Positions 50,843-51,843 of a stretch of 51,843 nt of DNA are shown here, one piece after another; the stretch's first letter is position 1, and every line of letters begins with the position of its first letter. Made by a program: the position numbers and the translations under genes. The notes beneath the pieces are model-generated. The model was given only the letters and a program-made list of their open reading frames with translations. It was not told the DNA's origin and ran no database searches. The DNA comes from an uncultured Prevotella sp. (GTDB lineage: Bacteria; Bacteroidota; Bacteroidia; Bacteroidales; Bacteroidaceae), in contig CAAFRM010000366.1 in assembly GCA_900765465.1 (NCBI GenBank), positions 1 to 51,843 on the forward strand, read 5' to 3'.

Positions 50843-51277
50843 ATGATCAAGAACAGAAAGATCAATTTAATCGTCATCCACTGCAGTGCCACCCGAGTCA
50901 CCCAGGACTTCACGGTAGGCGAATTGGAGGCGTGTCATTTAGCCCGTGGTTTCCGTGACATCGGTTATCACTATTACATCACGAAGGACGGAGTGATTTA
51001 TCCGTGCCGTCCGGAGTCGGAGCCTGGCGCTCATGCCCGTCATTACAACGCCCACAGCATCGGCATCTGTTACGAGGGTGGTCTGGATGCCGAAGCCCGT
51101 CCTGCCGACACCCGCACGCCAGCCCAGAAGGCTGCGATGAGAGAGCTTCTGAAGAGCCTCTGTACCGACTATCCTGAAGCCGAGATCCTGGGTCATAGAG
51201 ATCTCCCTGGCGTTCACAAGGAGTGTCCATGTTTCGATGTCAAGAAGTGGCTTTCCAACATCCATTTCCACATATAA
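50843..51277 (+). CDS. N-acetylmuramoyl-L-alanine amidase
   Basis: The 144-residue protein starts at the ATG 50843; the frame reaches back to a TTG at 50837 but adds nothing. The amidase_2/PGRP fold is clear: LIVIHCSAT, FRDIGYHYYITKDGVIYPCRP, GAHARHYNAHSIGICYEGG and ILGHRDLPGVHKECPCFDV. His16-type zinc ligands (IHC, HAR, GHRD) and the Cys near the end are in place. It has no signal peptide, so it probably depends on lysis or another export route, as in phage-derived enzymes. Confidence 0.92.
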   Translation: MIKNRKINLIVIHCSATRVTQDFTVGELEACHLARGFRDIGYHYYITKDGVIYPCRPESEPGAHARHYNAHSIGICYEGGLDAEARPADTRTPAQKAAMRELLKSLCTDYPEAEILGHRDLPGVHKECPCFDVKKWLSNIHFHI

Positions 51278-51304
51278 TTTTCCGTACTCATCTCTCTTTC
51301 CTCC

Positions 51305-51338
51305 CCCAATCTTATGTCCCCGCACATAAGGTTGGGGC
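51305..51338 (+). terminator. Terminator after the amidase
   Basis: CCCCAATCTTATGT (51305-51318) pairs with 51325-51338 (one U-G pair, 6-nt loop) and is followed by CTTTGTCG. It lies 28 bp past the stop codon. Confidence 0.75.
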
Positions 51339-51705
51339 TTTGTCGTATAATTCCCACAGATTTAATCTATGAGAGCCTCCTACCCAAGTAAACAAATAAA
51401 AACTTAAATTCCTCTCTTAAGCTAGACGACCTAAGCCCGCCTTGGGAAGAAGGTGGAGTTCCCTTCAAAAATTATGTAAATACATTAATAAATAGTGATT
51501 TTTGTTAATCTTGATTAAACTTACCCCAAAATCAAGTTGAATATTTGCAACATATAAATATTTGTATTATCTTGCAGTGGATAATCAAAAAAGTTGTATC
51601 AGTCTAAGATACAGAGTCCTCGGAATTAAAAATGTGTTTGCAATGCAATATTTTTGCATTTTCGGCGTTTATTATTATGTAGAGAACAATTAAAATTTAA
51701 AAAGA
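51339..51705. other. Intergenic region upstream of the edge lipoprotein
   Basis: No gene was found in about 365 bp. It is A/T-rich from 51470 onward. TATTTTTG at 51649-51656 is a perfect -7 box about 50 bp before the lipoprotein ATG, but the TTTG at the right spacing is missing. Several TTTG-like boxes near 51544-51574 make the true start site unclear. Confidence 0.5.
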
Positions 51706-51843
51706 ATGATGAATATAAATTTTTTCAGAATGCTGCTCATGACATTCCTCGCCATGGCAGGACTGGCTGCTTGTAGCGATGATGATGAGCCTAAAGATTC
51801 AGTCAAAGAAATCAGGATGCTGGTGTCGGCAGAAACAGGCGTG
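51706..51843 (+). CDS. Lipoprotein, truncated by the window edge
   Basis: The first 46 residues show a lipoprotein signal (hydrophobic core FFRMLLMTFLAMAGLAA) with lipobox LAAC at Cys23. The acidic SDDDEP after the Cys fits the Bacteroidetes lipoprotein export signal for surface lipoproteins. The rest lies beyond the window, so no family can be named. Position after the amidase terminator and a new promoter makes it a separate unit. Confidence 0.75.
   Translation, partial: MMNINFFRMLLMTFLAMAGLAACSDDDEPKDSVKEIRMLVSAETGV

Overview
The window looks like chromosomal DNA of a Bacteroidales gut bacterium, most like Prevotella/Segatella. The grounds are perfect TAnnTTTG -7 boxes (several with TTTG 19-20 bp upstream), lipoprotein signals and low-G+C intergenic DNA. 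They also include family types known from this order: capsule-assembly Wzi, PorD/DUF4835, the DUF3127 protein, and the VirE / DUF4248 / HU-like / smalltalk / amidase set. No rRNA, CRISPR array, intact insertion sequence or replication origin was seen. All calls are from reading the sequence; no database search was run.

Layout. 1-2200: a Wzi-like capsule protein and a small lipoprotein. 2200-6200: a decaying stretch with a short promoter-driven ORF cut off by a convergent gene, an SDR oxidoreductase, a flavodoxin-like lipoprotein missing its 3' half, an AraC regulator split by an in-frame TAG, an intact SnoaL-like secreted protein, and about 900 bp without an intact gene that holds an orphan promoter and coding scraps. 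6200-11800: fucO (lactaldehyde reductase) divergent from a 1304-residue GH2 beta-galactosidase with a C-terminal F5/8C domain, then tRNA-Arg(TCT). 12000-19800: a leftward housekeeping operon dnaN, DnaQ-like exonuclease, coaBC, porD, recN and a TPR pseudo-protease. 19900-28450: the DUF3127 protein with an SSB-like tip, MFS transporter, nudC, a secreted 5'-nucleotidase, a short DnaJ, a zinc-ribbon membrane protein, a GH25 lysozyme and an unknown protein.

28480-39440 is a uronate catabolism island. Leftward: a LacI regulator, uxaA and an NhaC antiporter. Rightward: kdgK and eda, followed after 5 bp by a 1174-residue double histidine-kinase-like protein, its response regulator, and a short AbgT-like membrane protein. 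UxaA, KdgK and Eda together turn altronate into pyruvate and glyceraldehyde-3-phosphate. The divergent control region carries three TGTG/CACA dyads about 51-54 bp apart, one over the -33 region of lacI.

39500-46430: a Gly/Ser/Arg-rich secreted protein, a GH27 alpha-galactosidase, and an RND efflux pair (adaptor plus permease). 46430-51340: the VirE module. It has a small XRE-like protein, a dyad operator, a primase/helicase-like VirE protein, DUF4248, an HU-like DNA-binding protein, a 32-residue smalltalk protein and an amidase, set among unusually many inverted and tandem repeats. The window ends inside a new lipoprotein gene. The best candidates for undescribed biology are the two-component system built into the uronate operon, the repeat-rich VirE module, and two separate four-copy arrays of palindromes with an exact 22-bp period.
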